A DNA stretch of 64,000 nucleotides, taken from the NCBI GenBank assembly GCA_039111635.1, contig JBCAQO010000010.1:558001-622000 (forward strand). The letters are read 5' to 3'. The first letter of the stretch is position 1. Each line of letters starts with the position of its first letter. The notes beneath the pieces are model-generated. The model saw only the letters and a program-made list of their open reading frames with translations. It ran no database searches and was not told the DNA's origin. The DNA comes from Heterobasidion occidentale. Its lineage: Eukaryota > Basidiomycota > Agaricomycetes > Russulales > Bondarzewiaceae. Shown piece by piece: positions 33,266 through 45,667 of this stretch. The position numbers and the translations under genes are program-made.

Positions 33266-35940
33266 CTACACTGGCTCGTCGCCACCGTGAGAACTAGCGA
33301 CGTCGCTGACGTCCTCGTCCATCGCGTCGTCCTTCTTGCTCTCCGCGGTAGGTGCAGGTGTGTCCTCGCTAGGTTTAGAAGCCGATGATGCCGCGGTGAA
33401 GCCGGACAACGTAGTTGAGCCAGAAGCGCGCGCGGCCTTCCAGGCGTGCGCCATCTGGAGGAACTTGAAGGAGGTCGGGTTGGCCTCGCGCTCGTCGTCG
33501 GCGAAGATGTAGTCGTAATCTGCGCGACACGTGGATGAGCATCCGGGTTGAAATGCACGTGAGGAAGTTCGGACGCACCTTCGACGAGCTGGCCCGTCTC
33601 CTCGTCGACGTAGCGCCGCTTGCCTTGGACGGGCATCATGCCCTGCACGCGCGCGACGTCTTCCGACGTGCCGCGCTTCTCCTCGAAGTTCTTCCAGACT
33701 TGGAGGAGAGCGACTCGCTGCGAGATTGGGGGTATCAGCAGACGACAGTTGAAGCGATGGCATGATCGCTCACCTCGGTCTTGAGTCCCTTGCTCTTGAG
33801 GTCCTTGTACCCACGATCGAAGACCTTCCGCGCGAGCTCCAGGTCACCCTCCACCATCTTGACCTCTTTCTCGTCGTCGCCCTCCTCTTCCTCCTCCTCT
33901 TCCTCCCGTTCATCTCTTGGAAGCTGGATATCCTGCCCCTCGAAAAGTGCGTAGGCGACCCAAACCTTCCAGTGACCACTGGTCTGCACGAGCCGCTCGT
34001 AGAGCCCGCGCGCGTTCTTCCGCTCGCCTTCCTCGACCTCGAAGTCGATGTATGCTTTCCAGAGGAGCTCGGGCATCGAAAGAGGCGTCTGGGACACCCC
34101 GAGCTCGAAGATGCCCCGCGCGCGGGAGTAGTCCGCGAGTTGCGTCTCCAGCTCGGCATATTTGATCCAAGCGGGGGAGTTGGTGGGATCGAACTATGGC
34201 AAGCCTCAGAAATGGCGCGAAAAACTGATCTGAGGAACGTACCTCGAGGTATTTCTCGTACAACGTTCGTGCGCGGTCGAATTCACGGAGCTGCAACACG
34301 GTCAAATCGCGAATTGAGAAACATCATGTGGCTTACGTCGAACTCGAGTTGGATATAGCCCTTGAAGAGGGCTTCCTTCGGGCACATGCCAATCGCCGTT
34401 CCGAGAATCTTTCGCGCAGCTGGAAGGTCCAGTCTCCGCACCTCGAATTTTGCATACATCAGCCATAATTTCGCAAAAGTGAACTCCTTGTGAGGCACGA
34501 GTTGAATAGCTGTTTGATAAATTTGTCGTGCTCGTGCATAGTCCTGATGGACAAACGGGTTAACGAAGTTTAGTAGAAGTTGAATGCAGGTTACCTTGGT
34601 CTCCATCTCCTCGAATAAAGCATAATACAGCCACAAGAATATATAACGCCTCCAATGTCGTTTTTGGCCCCCTGGAGGGACCTGTGCAACCGCACGCTCG
34701 TACACCTCTCGTACTCGGCTTATAGACTCTTCTTCTTCCTCAGTCGTCGACCCTTCCTCTCGCAGCTGTTGATAGGCGCCTTCTTCCAGCCGGGCAAAGT
34801 CGAACCAAACATCATAGTTCCGGCCGTCATGCGATAACTCTTCCTCATACTGGATGCGCCGCTTGCCCAGGACAGTGGTTTCAAGCGACGTTCGTGTACC
34901 ATGTTGTTTCTCGAATCGCGTGTATGCAGCATAGAGGTTGGCAGATTTTGATCGAGGCAGACGAGAGAGGGCAAACTGCGAAGATCATGAGCACAAGACG
35001 GACAAAGAGTTAATGAACGTACCTTGTAGATCACCCGTGCACGCTCAAATTCCTTCAAACGAACCTCCATTTTGGCGAACGCGCTGAACACTGCCTGCGC
35101 CTTATCCACCTGTTCCTCTTCATCTCCAAAAAACTCAAGTGCAGTCTGGAACACCTCTCGCGCCTTGTCCACCTTGCCTCTCTCCTCCTCGAATTTGCCC
35201 CATTTCACCCACACCCGCGGCTCCGGTCTCACCGACACCCACCGCTCATGGATCGCACTCGCTCGATCCCATTCCTCGTACCGCACCTCCAGCTTGATAT
35301 AAGCCTGCCATGCCTTGTCATCCGGCTCCCACGCCATCCATCGCTCGAACACTTGCCGCGCCCCAGCAACGTTCTGCAGCAGCTCCTCGAGATACACATA
35401 CTTGTACCAGATTTGGTCGATGCGCGGGAGGAGCGTCACGGCCCGATCGAAGAGGTTGCGCGCATGTTGGACGTTGCGCGACTTGAGTTCCATCTCGGAG
35501 TAGGCGAGCCATAGCTGGACGCTTCGAGCGTCGACATCCAGAGCACGCTCAAAGACGGAGCGCGAGCGCGGAAATTCGTTCTGCTGGGCTTCCCAGTTGG
35601 CATATTGCAGCCATTCCTTTCTGTGGTCACGGGTCAAGCGAGGGAGGGGGTTATGAAGAGCAGCTGAAACTCACACGCTCCCCCTCGTTCGCCTGATGCG
35701 CTCCTCGTACTCTTTTCGTTTCCGGCCGCGATACTCGTGAAGCTCTTCGAAGTCTTCGACGCGCTGTTTTGGAGCACGGAATTGTGTTTCTTGGCGCTCT
35801 TGAGCCTGATGGAACTTTGGGTGAGCGCAAGCACAAGCTGGTATGGAATTGGGACCAACCTCGCGAAGGATCTGCTCGGCAGTGATCTGAACGGCTGCCG
35901 CAGCCCTGTTTTTAATCCTGGGAGCCCTGCCGTCCTGCAT
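33266..35940 (-). CDS. clf1: Pre-mRNA splicing factor Clf1 (Crooked-neck/Syf3)
   Basis: ATG at 35940 ([20 protein letters not shown]), then [20 protein letters not shown], then tandem HAT repeats: [92 protein letters not shown] and more. The C-terminal half has an acidic insert ([12 protein letters not shown]), and the last exon reads [18 protein letters not shown], the family's usual end. The length of about 750 residues is normal. Clf1 is a scaffold of the Prp19-associated (NineTeen) complex in the spliceosome (family knowledge). The gene appears intact. Two decayed copies of it occur at 1490-1740 and 55740-57890. Confidence 0.95.
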
Positions 35941-36845
35941 GGCGATGACAAGTAGGCGAAAAGGTCGAGAAAATGGGATAGTTACCTTGCTTGCAGGGCG
36001 CTCTGTCCCCGAAATTGTGGCGCCCGTTTCCCACCCTCCCGCGTATACATGCACAAACACCTGCGGCCACAGACCAGCAAATCCGTCGTGCGGATTCTTT
36101 TCATATCCTCTTCGATGATGCGCCTACTCCGTTTGCATATGTCTCAAGATCCTGTCAATCCTCCATCGCGCATGAAACCTTGAGGCTCAAAATACTGGCG
36201 CATCCCTATTCGTTATCTCTCTTCCTAGCACCTATCTCCTGCCCTGCTCTTTCATAGCTATCGAACTATGCTCGATGGCTACTTCTGCTATCCACAATTG
36301 TTCGCTGCCTTCCCTTGTCCTTTGGCTGTAAGTCTGCCAGGATCGTAGTCGCGGCATAGACCCCCCACAGGGTCCATCAATCGCACTCAGATCAGCGCTG
36401 GACCCAGCTCGCTTACTGCGAAGGTCATATCACATCACGAAACGCTACAGTAGGCTCGCTTGCAAACGTAGTAACGCTCGCTCTGTGAGGTGCATCTGAC
36501 GGCTTTTCAATCGACAGCGCCGACGCTTCTGTCTGCTGCTGTCAACGACTATCAACTGTAGACGCGCTGGTGCACCGTTCGGCTCTGCCCAGATGGCATA
36601 TGGTAAAGGTCTCGATTGAAGTTCAATGCGCGAGCATCTACCTCAGCTGCGCTCTATATATGCCATGTAACTTCGCGATTCGCTCTACTCCACTGAAGTG
36701 CTAAGTGGGCTGCTGCTTGGAACGGATAGACGTTATTTTTGAATGAACGCGGGCAGAACGATCGGGTCAATATATCACAAAGCACGGCATCTAGAAACTA
36801 AGTACTTCGTACATAGCGGAAGGAGATGAAAGAGTCTGATCTGAA
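35941..36845. other. Spacer between clf1 and NLR2
   Basis: No coding sequence is supported. It includes the clf1 promoter side and a block near 36370-36610 that recurs downstream of NLR3. Confidence 0.5.
36370..36610. repeat. Block shared with 47010-47260 (downstream of NLR2)
   Basis: It aligns in the same orientation with 47010-47260. Shared strings include GCTCTGTGAGG, TCGACAGCGCC.ACG and CAACTA. The block lies about 240-480 nt past the NLR2 stop region. Confidence 0.6.
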
Positions 36846-39800
36846 TCAGGGCGGCTGCGAAGGATGGTAACACTGCTGCCACGAATTTCCATGGACAAAT
36901 TGACTGAGGTTCAGCTGCATATAGTCCCTTCCTGCGACAATCTTCAGCCTTGAATCGGGCCATAACTTGTTGCGGTACGCGGCGGGCACCCAGAATAACA
37001 GTTCTGATGCTGGACCCACTATACAACCATCACTGTCCATGTGTCTATATGTACGATAGTCCCCTTGAGACCCTGGCGCAGACTCATAAAGGACATCTAG
37101 GTGCAGTGCGTGTTCTAGATGAGGCGAGATGAGAATGGAGGCTGTGAAAGGTTAAGTCAGACAGGAGACTCTGTACGAGTCGGTTAATGACAAATTGCCA
37201 ACTTACTGGGATGCATGCTGGAAATTTCAGATTACCTTGTGGAAATCGTGGAAAGAGTACTGCTAGTTTCTGAGCGCAACAGTGCCTCTGGGCCACCGAC
37301 CTTGTAGATCGGGACAGGCTGAACGATGGTCGCATTCCACACCCGGAGCGTGCTGTCGGACGAGCCTGACCCTATCTGCGACCCGTCTGGCGAGAAAGTA
37401 ACAGAATGGACCCAATTTGTGTGTCCCACGAGAGTATCGCCCACAAAGCACCCGTCGCCGTGTCCCACACCCGTATCGTGCAGTCGGCTGAGCCTGACAC
37501 GATGCGCGACCCGTCCGGCGAGAAAGCAACGGATCTGACCAAATCTGCATGTCCATCCAGAGGGTTGCCAACAGCAGCACGCGTGTTCACATCCCACACC
37601 CGGATGGTCTTGTCTCTCGAGCCTGACACGATCCGCTTCCCGTCTGGAGAGAAAGCAACAGATATGACCCAATCTGTGTGTCCCCCAAGAGGGTCGCCAA
37701 CAGCAGCATGCGTCGCCACATTCCACACCCGGATAGTCTTGTCCCTCGATCCCGACACTATTCGTGACCCGTCTGGCGAGAAAGCAACAGAAACAACGCA
37801 ATCTGGGTGTCCCTTGAGAGGGTTACCCACAGGAGCAAAGGTCGTCACATCCCACACCCGGATTGTCCAGTCGTCCGACCCTGACAAAATTTGCAAGCCG
37901 TCTGGCGAAAAAGCAACAGATCTGACCCAATCTGTGTGTCCCTCCAGAAAGTCGCCTATAGTAGCATGCGTAGCCACATCCCACACCCGGATTGTTTTGT
38001 CACCCGAGCCTGACATGATCCTCGCCCCGTCGGGTGAGAAAGCAACAGAATTGACCAGATTTGTGTGTCCCTCGATAGGGTCACCCATAGCACCGCATGT
38101 CACCGCATCCCACATCTGGATTGTGGAGTCATATGAGCCTGACACGATCTGCGACCCATCTGGCGAGCAAGCCACAGAAATGAAAGATGCGTACCCCTTG
38201 AGAGGGTCACTTACAGCAGTACGCGTAGCAGCATCCCACACCCAGATTGTGGAGTCGGACGAGCCTGACACTATCCGCGACCTGTCTCGCGAGAAGGCAA
38301 CAGAAGTTACCGCACTTGCGTGTCCCTCTAGTGGGTCGCCCACAGAAGCACGCGTCGCCGCGTGCCACACTTGGATTGTGGAGTCACTCGAGCCTGACAC
38401 GATTTGTGACCCATCTGGAGAGAAAGCAACAGAACTGACCGCGGATGTGTGTCTTTCAAGAGGGTCGCCGACAGCAGCACGCGTCGCTGCGTCCCACACC
38501 CGGATTGTGTTGTCAGACGAGCCTGACACTATCCACGATCCGTCTGGCGAGAAAGCAACAGATCTGACCGAAAGTATGTGCCCCTCCAGAGGGTCGCCCA
38601 CAGGAGCACACGTCGTCACATCCCATACCCGGAGTGTGTGATCGAACGAGCCTGACACTATCCGCGACCCGTCTGGCGAGAAAGCAACAGAATTGACCGA
38701 TTGTGTGTGTCCCTGAAATGGGTCGCCCACCGCAGCACCCGTCGCCGCATTCCATACTCGGATGGTGTTGTCGTCCGAGCCTGACACAATCCGCAACCCG
38801 TCGGGTGAGAAAGCAACAGAATTGACCGAATTTGTATGTCCCTCGAAGGGGTCACCCACAGCAGCACCCGTTGCCGCATCCCATACCCGGATGGTCTTGC
38901 CATCCGAGCCTGACACTATCCGCGATCCGTCTGGCGAGAAAGCCACAGATCTGACCGAATCTCTGTGTCCCTTGAGAGGATCGCCCAAAGCAGCACCTGT
39001 TGTCGCATCCCACACCCATATTGTTGACTCGTACGACCCTGACGCGATGCATGACCCGTCGGGCGAGATTGCTAGACACTCAACGACATCCCCTGTATGT
39101 ATGATATGTTGGGCAGCTGGCCAGTGGTTATTGGCCCCATCTGAGACCTTCAGGACATGAAGAAAGTCCTTCCCAACCCTTTTGAATACAGTAGAGCTTT
39201 GTGGAGCGAATGGCAAGGCAGACAGATAGACGTGCGGGGCAGACTGTGCCATTGGGAACCCGAATGCATTGACAAATGCATGCGCACCAATCGCCATTTC
39301 AGATATTTGGCTAGAATCTAGACACTGTGCAATCACATAATGTTATGAACATTTAGCCCGGTGTTTCTGTGACGAGAGTGAACGTACCGAACTCCACTTT
39401 ACAAGAAAGTGCGTAGCTTGCGCGGCCCCAGGTACCCCGAGAAGACTCATCACCTCGAGCCAGAATAGAAATTTGTCTGAGAGTATCACTTCCACGCCTT
39501 CGAGCAGTTGAAGATTAGAGAATGAGTTTGCGGCTATGGCTTGCAAATGGTTCGTCCAAAAGCGACAAGAGTACGACAGATGAGCCGGTATACATTCCTT
39601 GATACGATCGGCGAGGCCGGGCATGTCCTTGTTTGCCACATATGAGGATTCCAAGTGGCATATATTGAACCTCAGTTCATTCTTCAGGATGTACAATGAG
39701 GCGACCGTGAAGTCTACGTGAGTCTTTGGCGTGTCTATGTAGAAGTCGACGCTGCGAGAACGATCCAGCTGAAAATCGCGAAATGAAGTATGCAAGGGAC

Positions 39801-42511
39801 GGATAGCGTCGTTCCCGGTCACTCCGCTTAGCAGAGAGCCCATGTAGTCCAGGATGACGTTCGTCTCGAATCCTGCATTTCCGTCGTTGGCAGCATGGAG
39901 GATTTGGTTCAATGATTCAACAGAGAGAGGTTCGAATGCAGTCAGTACAAGGGCCATGACGCGCTTGAATCTGACCATGACCAAAGAGCCTCCCGACTGA
40001 AAAAAATGTGACAGAACTGCTCTATACAGATCATCCAGACGCCAGGCTTCGCTAGTCGTACCCTGGACAAGAAGCTCGTATCGTTCCCTAGGGTTGGATC
40101 CTGGCATCCCCACACCTTTGATGAATTTACAAGCGACAGATGCCCACTGGAATAACCCTTCGCATCTGGAGACGAGCGTGCGCCTGCATTCCTCGTCGAT
40201 GCCATCTACATCATAAGGACGTAGACGATCATGGAGGTATAATCTGATGTCGTCCGCGGTCGATGATGGCAAAAGATCGTGGATGCTCTTAAGTATGACA
40301 TGGTCGCAGGCTTGGAACGCGCACATGATATCTGGTTCTGGGCGGAATGTGATGAGGATGCGGAAATTAGAGGGAAGGGCTTTGGTTTTGCTGGCCAGCT
40401 CCCGAAGCAAGTCTTCGCGAGCTTGAGCATCCCCGCTTTCATCCAGAGCATCGATAACTATGACGAGGGGTCCAGTCATGGTAAGCCTCGCGACAGGTTG
40501 GAGAATGAGGTTATTGAACTGCTGGGTAATCTTGGACGTGACACGCAGTGCTTTATTGTCTTTGACAACCTCGTGTAGCGCGTGACGTATGCCCTTGTCG
40601 AAGTCGGCCAAATCACGAGCCACAGTCGGGAACAGCTTACCTGGGCCGCGATCGATCTGGCCACGCACAAAGCAGAAAGAAGATCCGAGACGATTCATGT
40701 TCTTGAAGCGATGGGCGATGGTATGCGCAATAGCGGATTTGCCAGTCCCCGCGGCACCAGAGAGCAGGAGAATGCGGGGAGCATCCTCCTTGTTGATCCA
40801 ATCAGCAATCTCTTCCAGAATGTCTACACGAGTGCCTAGCAGGCATCCCTTTGACTCGTCAAAGTTGGCGTCATTCGCGTACGGAATATCGTCCAAATTG
40901 ACATCGGTGGCTGCGACAAGCTGTCAGATGCGTCCAAAAATCATCGTGGGCGTTTTTCACAGACCAAGGTCCTCCACATTGTCAAGGATGTGCGTTACGA
41001 CAATCTCGGTCTTCTTCGCAGCAATCATAGTCTGAACGGCCACTCTGCTGTACAATTCCTCCTTGAATTTGACAAACACAGTACAGTATGCGTCGATCTT
41101 GTCATCTGTTGTGGAGAACAACTGCTGTCCTGTTCGTTTTACTGTGAGGAGAGCGTTAGCCAGGAGAATGGTATTCGACGTGAGATCATGCTCACGGAAG
41201 CTCTTGGTCTTTGCATAGTCACGGATGAAGTATAAGCATTCCGTGGTTTGTTTTGCTATTCGTTGCAGCAGATCTTGTAAAGTGTGTCTCGTCTCGGGCT
41301 CATTTTCTAGGTCACTGACGATGTCGTAAAAGGAGTTCATGGTCGCAAAAAGGTTATGTATTCGATCGTCGCGGTCCATCTGTGTGCTCATGATCTTCAT
41401 CATCATGACGACGACGACAGCGACGGTCCGTCATCATCACGAGCCGTGTTATCAAGGTTGATAATGAACGCACCTTCTGTGGTATCGATATGATGCTCCA
41501 GGCCATTTTGGCGTACGGATGCACCTGGAAGAGCTCATATGTGAGTTACGCGCAGTCGGATACGTATGGCCACGACATACTTCAGCGATACCATCCATCA
41601 AGTCACAGAATATCTTGACCTTGTTCAAGAGAGGCGTCCAATTATCGACGAACTCCTTCCCAGGTTCAAGAGTGGCTGCTGAAGCTCTGATTGCCAAGGC
41701 GATAGGTTTTGTGGGGGATTGCATGTTGAATAAGACATCCTCAGCGCTTCTACGGATATTGGCCATTTCTGTTGGCGAACTTTCGATTTTGATCTCAAGA
41801 TGTACTTCGACACGGGCACTCGTTCCCTCAGAGATCGTCTCGATGAAGTCTAAGGAACGTGTTCATGGTACGATTACATTCAGGATTGCGAGCAAGATCA
41901 ACGAAAGATCAGCGCTGACCGTGGTTCCCACCGTCAAGGATTGAGGGCCATAAAACTGTTATTGATTTAGAGATGCCGCTGATGTGCACAGCCTTCACTT
42001 TACGGCGGGCGTAGATATCGAGCTTTAGAGCTGAGAATTGATGAGCCTCACTAAGATCAGCGACATACGAAGCCGGTGTCAAAAGGCCTGCAAAGCGACA
42101 GAAATGGAAGATGCTCACAAGCAAAAAGATTCGTTCCACTCGGGAGCACTGCCTGAGTCAGCGACTTTGGTTGTCTCCCGTTGTCCATCAACAGACAGTA
42201 CGACATAGAATCTACCGTCTTTGCTCCTGCGACCAAGGCGTACCATCGTGGAAATCTTAGGGAGATCGAAGGCGCGAACAACTATTGGAGATGGATGATT
42301 AAAAGAGCAAGATGAAGCCTCGATCAACGAATGCGCACCTGTGACTGTCAACCGAATGCTCGACTGAGAGCCAGGAGGGTTGCTGTAAGTCCAATTGCGC
42401 GAGATCATGAGCTTCCTGTCGATAAAGAGACGTGAGACGTGACTGACAGAGCTACAGAGGACATAGCTTTCTGCTGAGCAATCGGCACACAGGTGGTGGA
42501 GGTGAGAGCAT
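36846..42511 (-). CDS. NLR2: C2-helical-NACHT-14xWD40 STAND protein, tail disrupted
   Basis: The start at 42511 (MLSPPPPV, then an intron, then NPPGSQSSIRLTVT) is chosen by analogy with the other three. The C2-like domain reads VVRAFDLPKI, GRFYVVLSVD, APEWNESF and LKLDIYARRK. The helical region (about 41750-40960) has KIFCDLMDGIAEV, HPYAKMAW and RIAKQTTECLYFI. The NACHT exon (39343-40896 plus its start) has GAAGTGKSA, VIVIDALDES and ITFRPEPDI, with Phe for Ser in the usual TSRPE. Fourteen WD40 units follow. Two lesions lie near the end. A one-base loss near 37446 shifts the frame between units 13 and 14. In the restored frame a TAA (37232-37234) replaces the CAA found in NLR3, just before a good GTAAGT donor, and cuts off the last exon (DGCIVGPASELLFWVP, to 36846). 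NACHT and 13 WD40 units remain open. Confidence 0.87.
37310..39087 (-). repeat. 14 WD40 repeats of NLR2
   Basis: Fourteen units of about 43 residues, consensus VxSVAFSPDGSRIVSGSxDxTIRVWDxATxAAVGDPLEGHT. Unit 8 is one residue short (ISVACSPDG). A single-base frameshift separates unit 13 from unit 14. Confidence 0.92.
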
Positions 42512-43404
42512 TCGATGATCGAACTTCGATCGCCAAATTCAGACAGCGGCGATGCAGAGGAAGCTAGCGCCAAAAGTGACATGAGGCGTACTGATTTCGG
42601 ATGTCGTTGGGCACTGCATAGAGTGATACAAGACGTGTGTCTTCGCAATGATGTGAGCAGGAAGCTGGCTCATTCAACTTGCCGCGATAAGTCTACTTCT
42701 TGTGAGGCATCATGATTCATGGGTGACGAGGACAACGGTGGCCTACTATGAGTTCATTTTTCGTTGAAAAATCGAACGCAGACTTGGTGGTCTTCGGTTC
42801 TCACGTGATCTGGTGCTCGAATACTCGTTACTCCAGTGTTACTCCTGCTCGCTTGCCTCCTACTACACCCTGCCTCAAATTCATGCTGAATATATGGGAT
42901 AATGTATCTCTTCGAAATCACAAATAGAAATTTATTCTCCCCCCAATTTTTTGGCCTGTTTGCGTGTGCCCGGAAAACTGCAATTCCTCACGTCCTCCGG
43001 GGCCTGGCCAGATTCTCGGCATCAGGCCGCTTATATATGTGAAAATTCAGATAATTTGCCTCTTTGAGCCTACTTTGGATGTCCGAGGGAGGCCTATGTT
43101 TATTCATTGAAGCTGATCAGTTGAAGAGGGCAGGAACTACAGGTAACGAATCTGAAAGTGAAGAGTAATGTGAAGGAGCAACACTGGAGCAACATGCCGG
43201 ACGACGTGGGAAACTACCAAGTATAGACATGGACCTCACTTAAACTAGTGAGTGAACCTTACGAGTAACGACCTCAACCACCGATTGTTAAACGTTAAGC
43301 GCTAAGCGCTCGATCTCTCACCGATAAATAATGTCATACAGAACGACTGTCTTCTGTGTAAGGTCAGCCAACTAAGGTTTGATGTCTTGTGCGACGTCCT
43401 CCAG
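42512..43404. other. Divergent spacer between NLR2 and the FAD monooxygenase
   Basis: No supportable gene. It should contain the promoters of both divergent neighbours. Confidence 0.5.
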
Positions 43405-43411
43405 TATAAAT
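43405..43411 (+). promoter_or_regulatory. TATA box of the FAD monooxygenase gene
   Basis: TATAAAT lies 42 nt upstream of the ATG at 43453. Confidence 0.5.
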
Positions 43412-43452
43412 CGCACGACCCACATAAGTTGATGCCAGTTCGTTCATTCGAC

Positions 43453-45667
43453 ATGTCCTCTTCCATTCCCGTACTCGTTGTAAGCCTGATCGCCCTCATC
43501 CATTTTCTACGCTTAAACCTTTTTGTAGGCTGGCGCAGGTCCTGCAGGTCTAGTCAGCGCCCTGTCTCTTGCTCAAAATGGTATCAAGGTTCGCATCATC
43601 GATCGAGCTGAACAATTCCATGTTGGATCGCGCGGCTTTGGACATCAGGTCTGTATTATTCAGAGAAATGGAGATCATGATCATGTTTCTTACTGTATGT
43701 TAAGCCTCGCACCTTCGAATTATTCCAGACTCTCGGCGTCGTCGATGATATCCTGAAGCTCGCTACTCCCATTCCCACCATGCGTGCGTACAAGTTGCCA
43801 GGAGGAACGGAGCCTGTCAAGACCTGGGACTTATACGAAAAACTCGGAGTATGGCCGGATCGCCCCTATGTGAGGTTTTTATTGAAAGTTGCTGGATTGA
43901 TTTTCTGATCTCATGTCTTGCAGGCCAATGGCGCGTGCCTCAGCCAAGACATACTGGAACATATACTCCGTGAACATCTCGCAAAATACGGTGTAGTCGT
44001 CGAACTCGGAAAGGGGCTGGTCGCCATCGAGCAGAGGGCAGATGACGTCGTAGCTACAATTGAGGTTAAAAAGAGCGGTCAAGCAGATGTGCAGGAAGCC
44101 GTCATCGCCAAGTATCTGGTCGGTGCTGATGGTGCCAGAGGTGAGCAGCGTGCATACCCAGCCGTCCCAGAAGCCGTTCGATGACACGTGCAATCGAATC
44201 TTCAGGATCGTCCAGAAAGCTCCTTGGACTCACTTTTCAAGGTGAGACTCGCGATGCTGATGGTATGGTCTGGGGCGACGTTGAAATCCGTGGGCTCACC
44301 AACGACGTACGTCATATTGTTGATATTATCATAACGTAGCTTAGTGTTGTGAACGCATAGTATTGGCACATCTGGGGTAAACCGGGCCACTTCACGTGCG
44401 TTTACGCCCTCAACGTATTTTCATACACTGTGATATTCACCGCTGTGTCGACAGGATCATGGCTCGTCCCCTTAGCCCTACTAGCAACAAATTTGGAGTG
44501 GGAATCACGGGACAAAATTTCGATCCGACTGGGCTGGCAACGCCGGAGAAAGTCAAGGAGTTCATATATAAAGAAACTGGTCGAACGGATCTTGAATTTG
44601 GAGTATTTTCATGGTTGTCCTACTTTAAGTATGATTCGCGATTACCTGACTGTTCTACTATTGACTTGGATGCCTGACAGACCAAACATGCGAATGGTGA
44701 ACAAATTTCAAGAGGGAAGGGTGTTTGTCGTCGGAGGTTGGCTTCTGTCTCTGGCATGGCCGTACATCTTACTTACTACGTTTATGGGCCACAGATTCGG
44801 CTCATGTTCATTCGCCAACAGGAGGCCAAGGCATGAATTGCAGTGTTCAGGATGCCGTAAGTCGACATGTCATACACAGTGTCCCCGATGATCTTATATT
44901 CACATAGTCAAATCTGGCTTGGAAACTCGCGCTGGTACTCAAAGGCATCTCACCACCCGAGGTCCTCTCATCGTACAATGCAGAGCGCCTCCCGGTTATT
45001 ACACAGATGCTGCATGCTACCACAGCTCTGTACACGCACACCGTTGCTAAGGAGAAGCCGACCGATGGCACCGAGAAAGAGCGGACGGAAGACGAGAAGG
45101 CGTCTGGTTGGTTCCGATGGAGGAACAATGCCCTTGAGATGTATGGCGTCAATTACAGGTACAGCGACATCGTCCTCGAGGAGCGTGATACGAGGGTTCA
45201 AGATGAAGAAGACGCTCTCGCACGGGCGTACTCCGGATACGAGGGATTAGGAACTTTACGTGCTGGCGATCGTGCCCCCGAAGCGCCAGGTCTTTTTGTG
45301 GACGGAAAAGAGACGTCACCTTTCAAGTTGTTCACATCCTCTCGGCACACGATCATTGTTTTCGCGGCTGGCGACATGGACGAGGCAGTTCAGGCGGTCG
45401 TCAGCCTCAGCTCCAAGTACTCCAAGGATATAGTCAAGGTGGTAGTCATCACCAGCAAGGAATCGGTCAACTCTTCCTCGGACGCCGTTGTATGGGATCG
45501 GACATACTAATAAAAAACGCGATAGCCACGCTCGCAAGGCATACCTTCTCGAGAACGAGTCGATGAACATCGTCGTGGTGCGACCGGATGCATTCATTGG
45601 TGCTATCGTGAGGGATGTTGGTGGGGTACATAGGTACTTTTCGAAGGTCTTCAAGGTATTCGTTTGA
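43453..45667 (+). CDS. FAD-dependent aromatic monooxygenase, phenol 2-hydroxylase type
   Basis: About ten exons join in phase from the ATG at 43453 (MSSSIPVLV). The FAD dinucleotide motif is AGAGPAGLVSALSLA, with RIIDRAE after the second strand. ANGACLSQDILEHILREHL and the YLVGADGARGSSRKLL motif (DG type) follow, then GDSAHVHSPTGGQGMNCSVQ (GD motif) and DASNLAWKLALVLKG. The C-terminal third (GDRAPEAPGLFVDGK, then FKLFTSSRHTIIVFAAG) has the thioredoxin-like fold of phenol hydroxylases. It ends NIVVVRPDAFIGAIVRDVGG and RYFSKVF after a short intron with an ACTAATA branch point. All FAD motifs are intact. The expected reaction is NADPH-dependent ring hydroxylation of a phenolic substrate. The exact substrate is unknown. 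It lies between NLR2 and NLR3 with no sign of shared function. Confidence 0.92.

Noticed and set aside
37406..38641. 411-codon open frame on the plus strand opposite the NLR2 WD40 array
   Set aside because: It is the mirror of the tandem WD40 units: a repeat unit whose length is a multiple of three keeps the antisense frame open. The peptide is a monotonous SHTRIVxSxEPDTIxDPSGEKAT repeat with no start context or splice signals.
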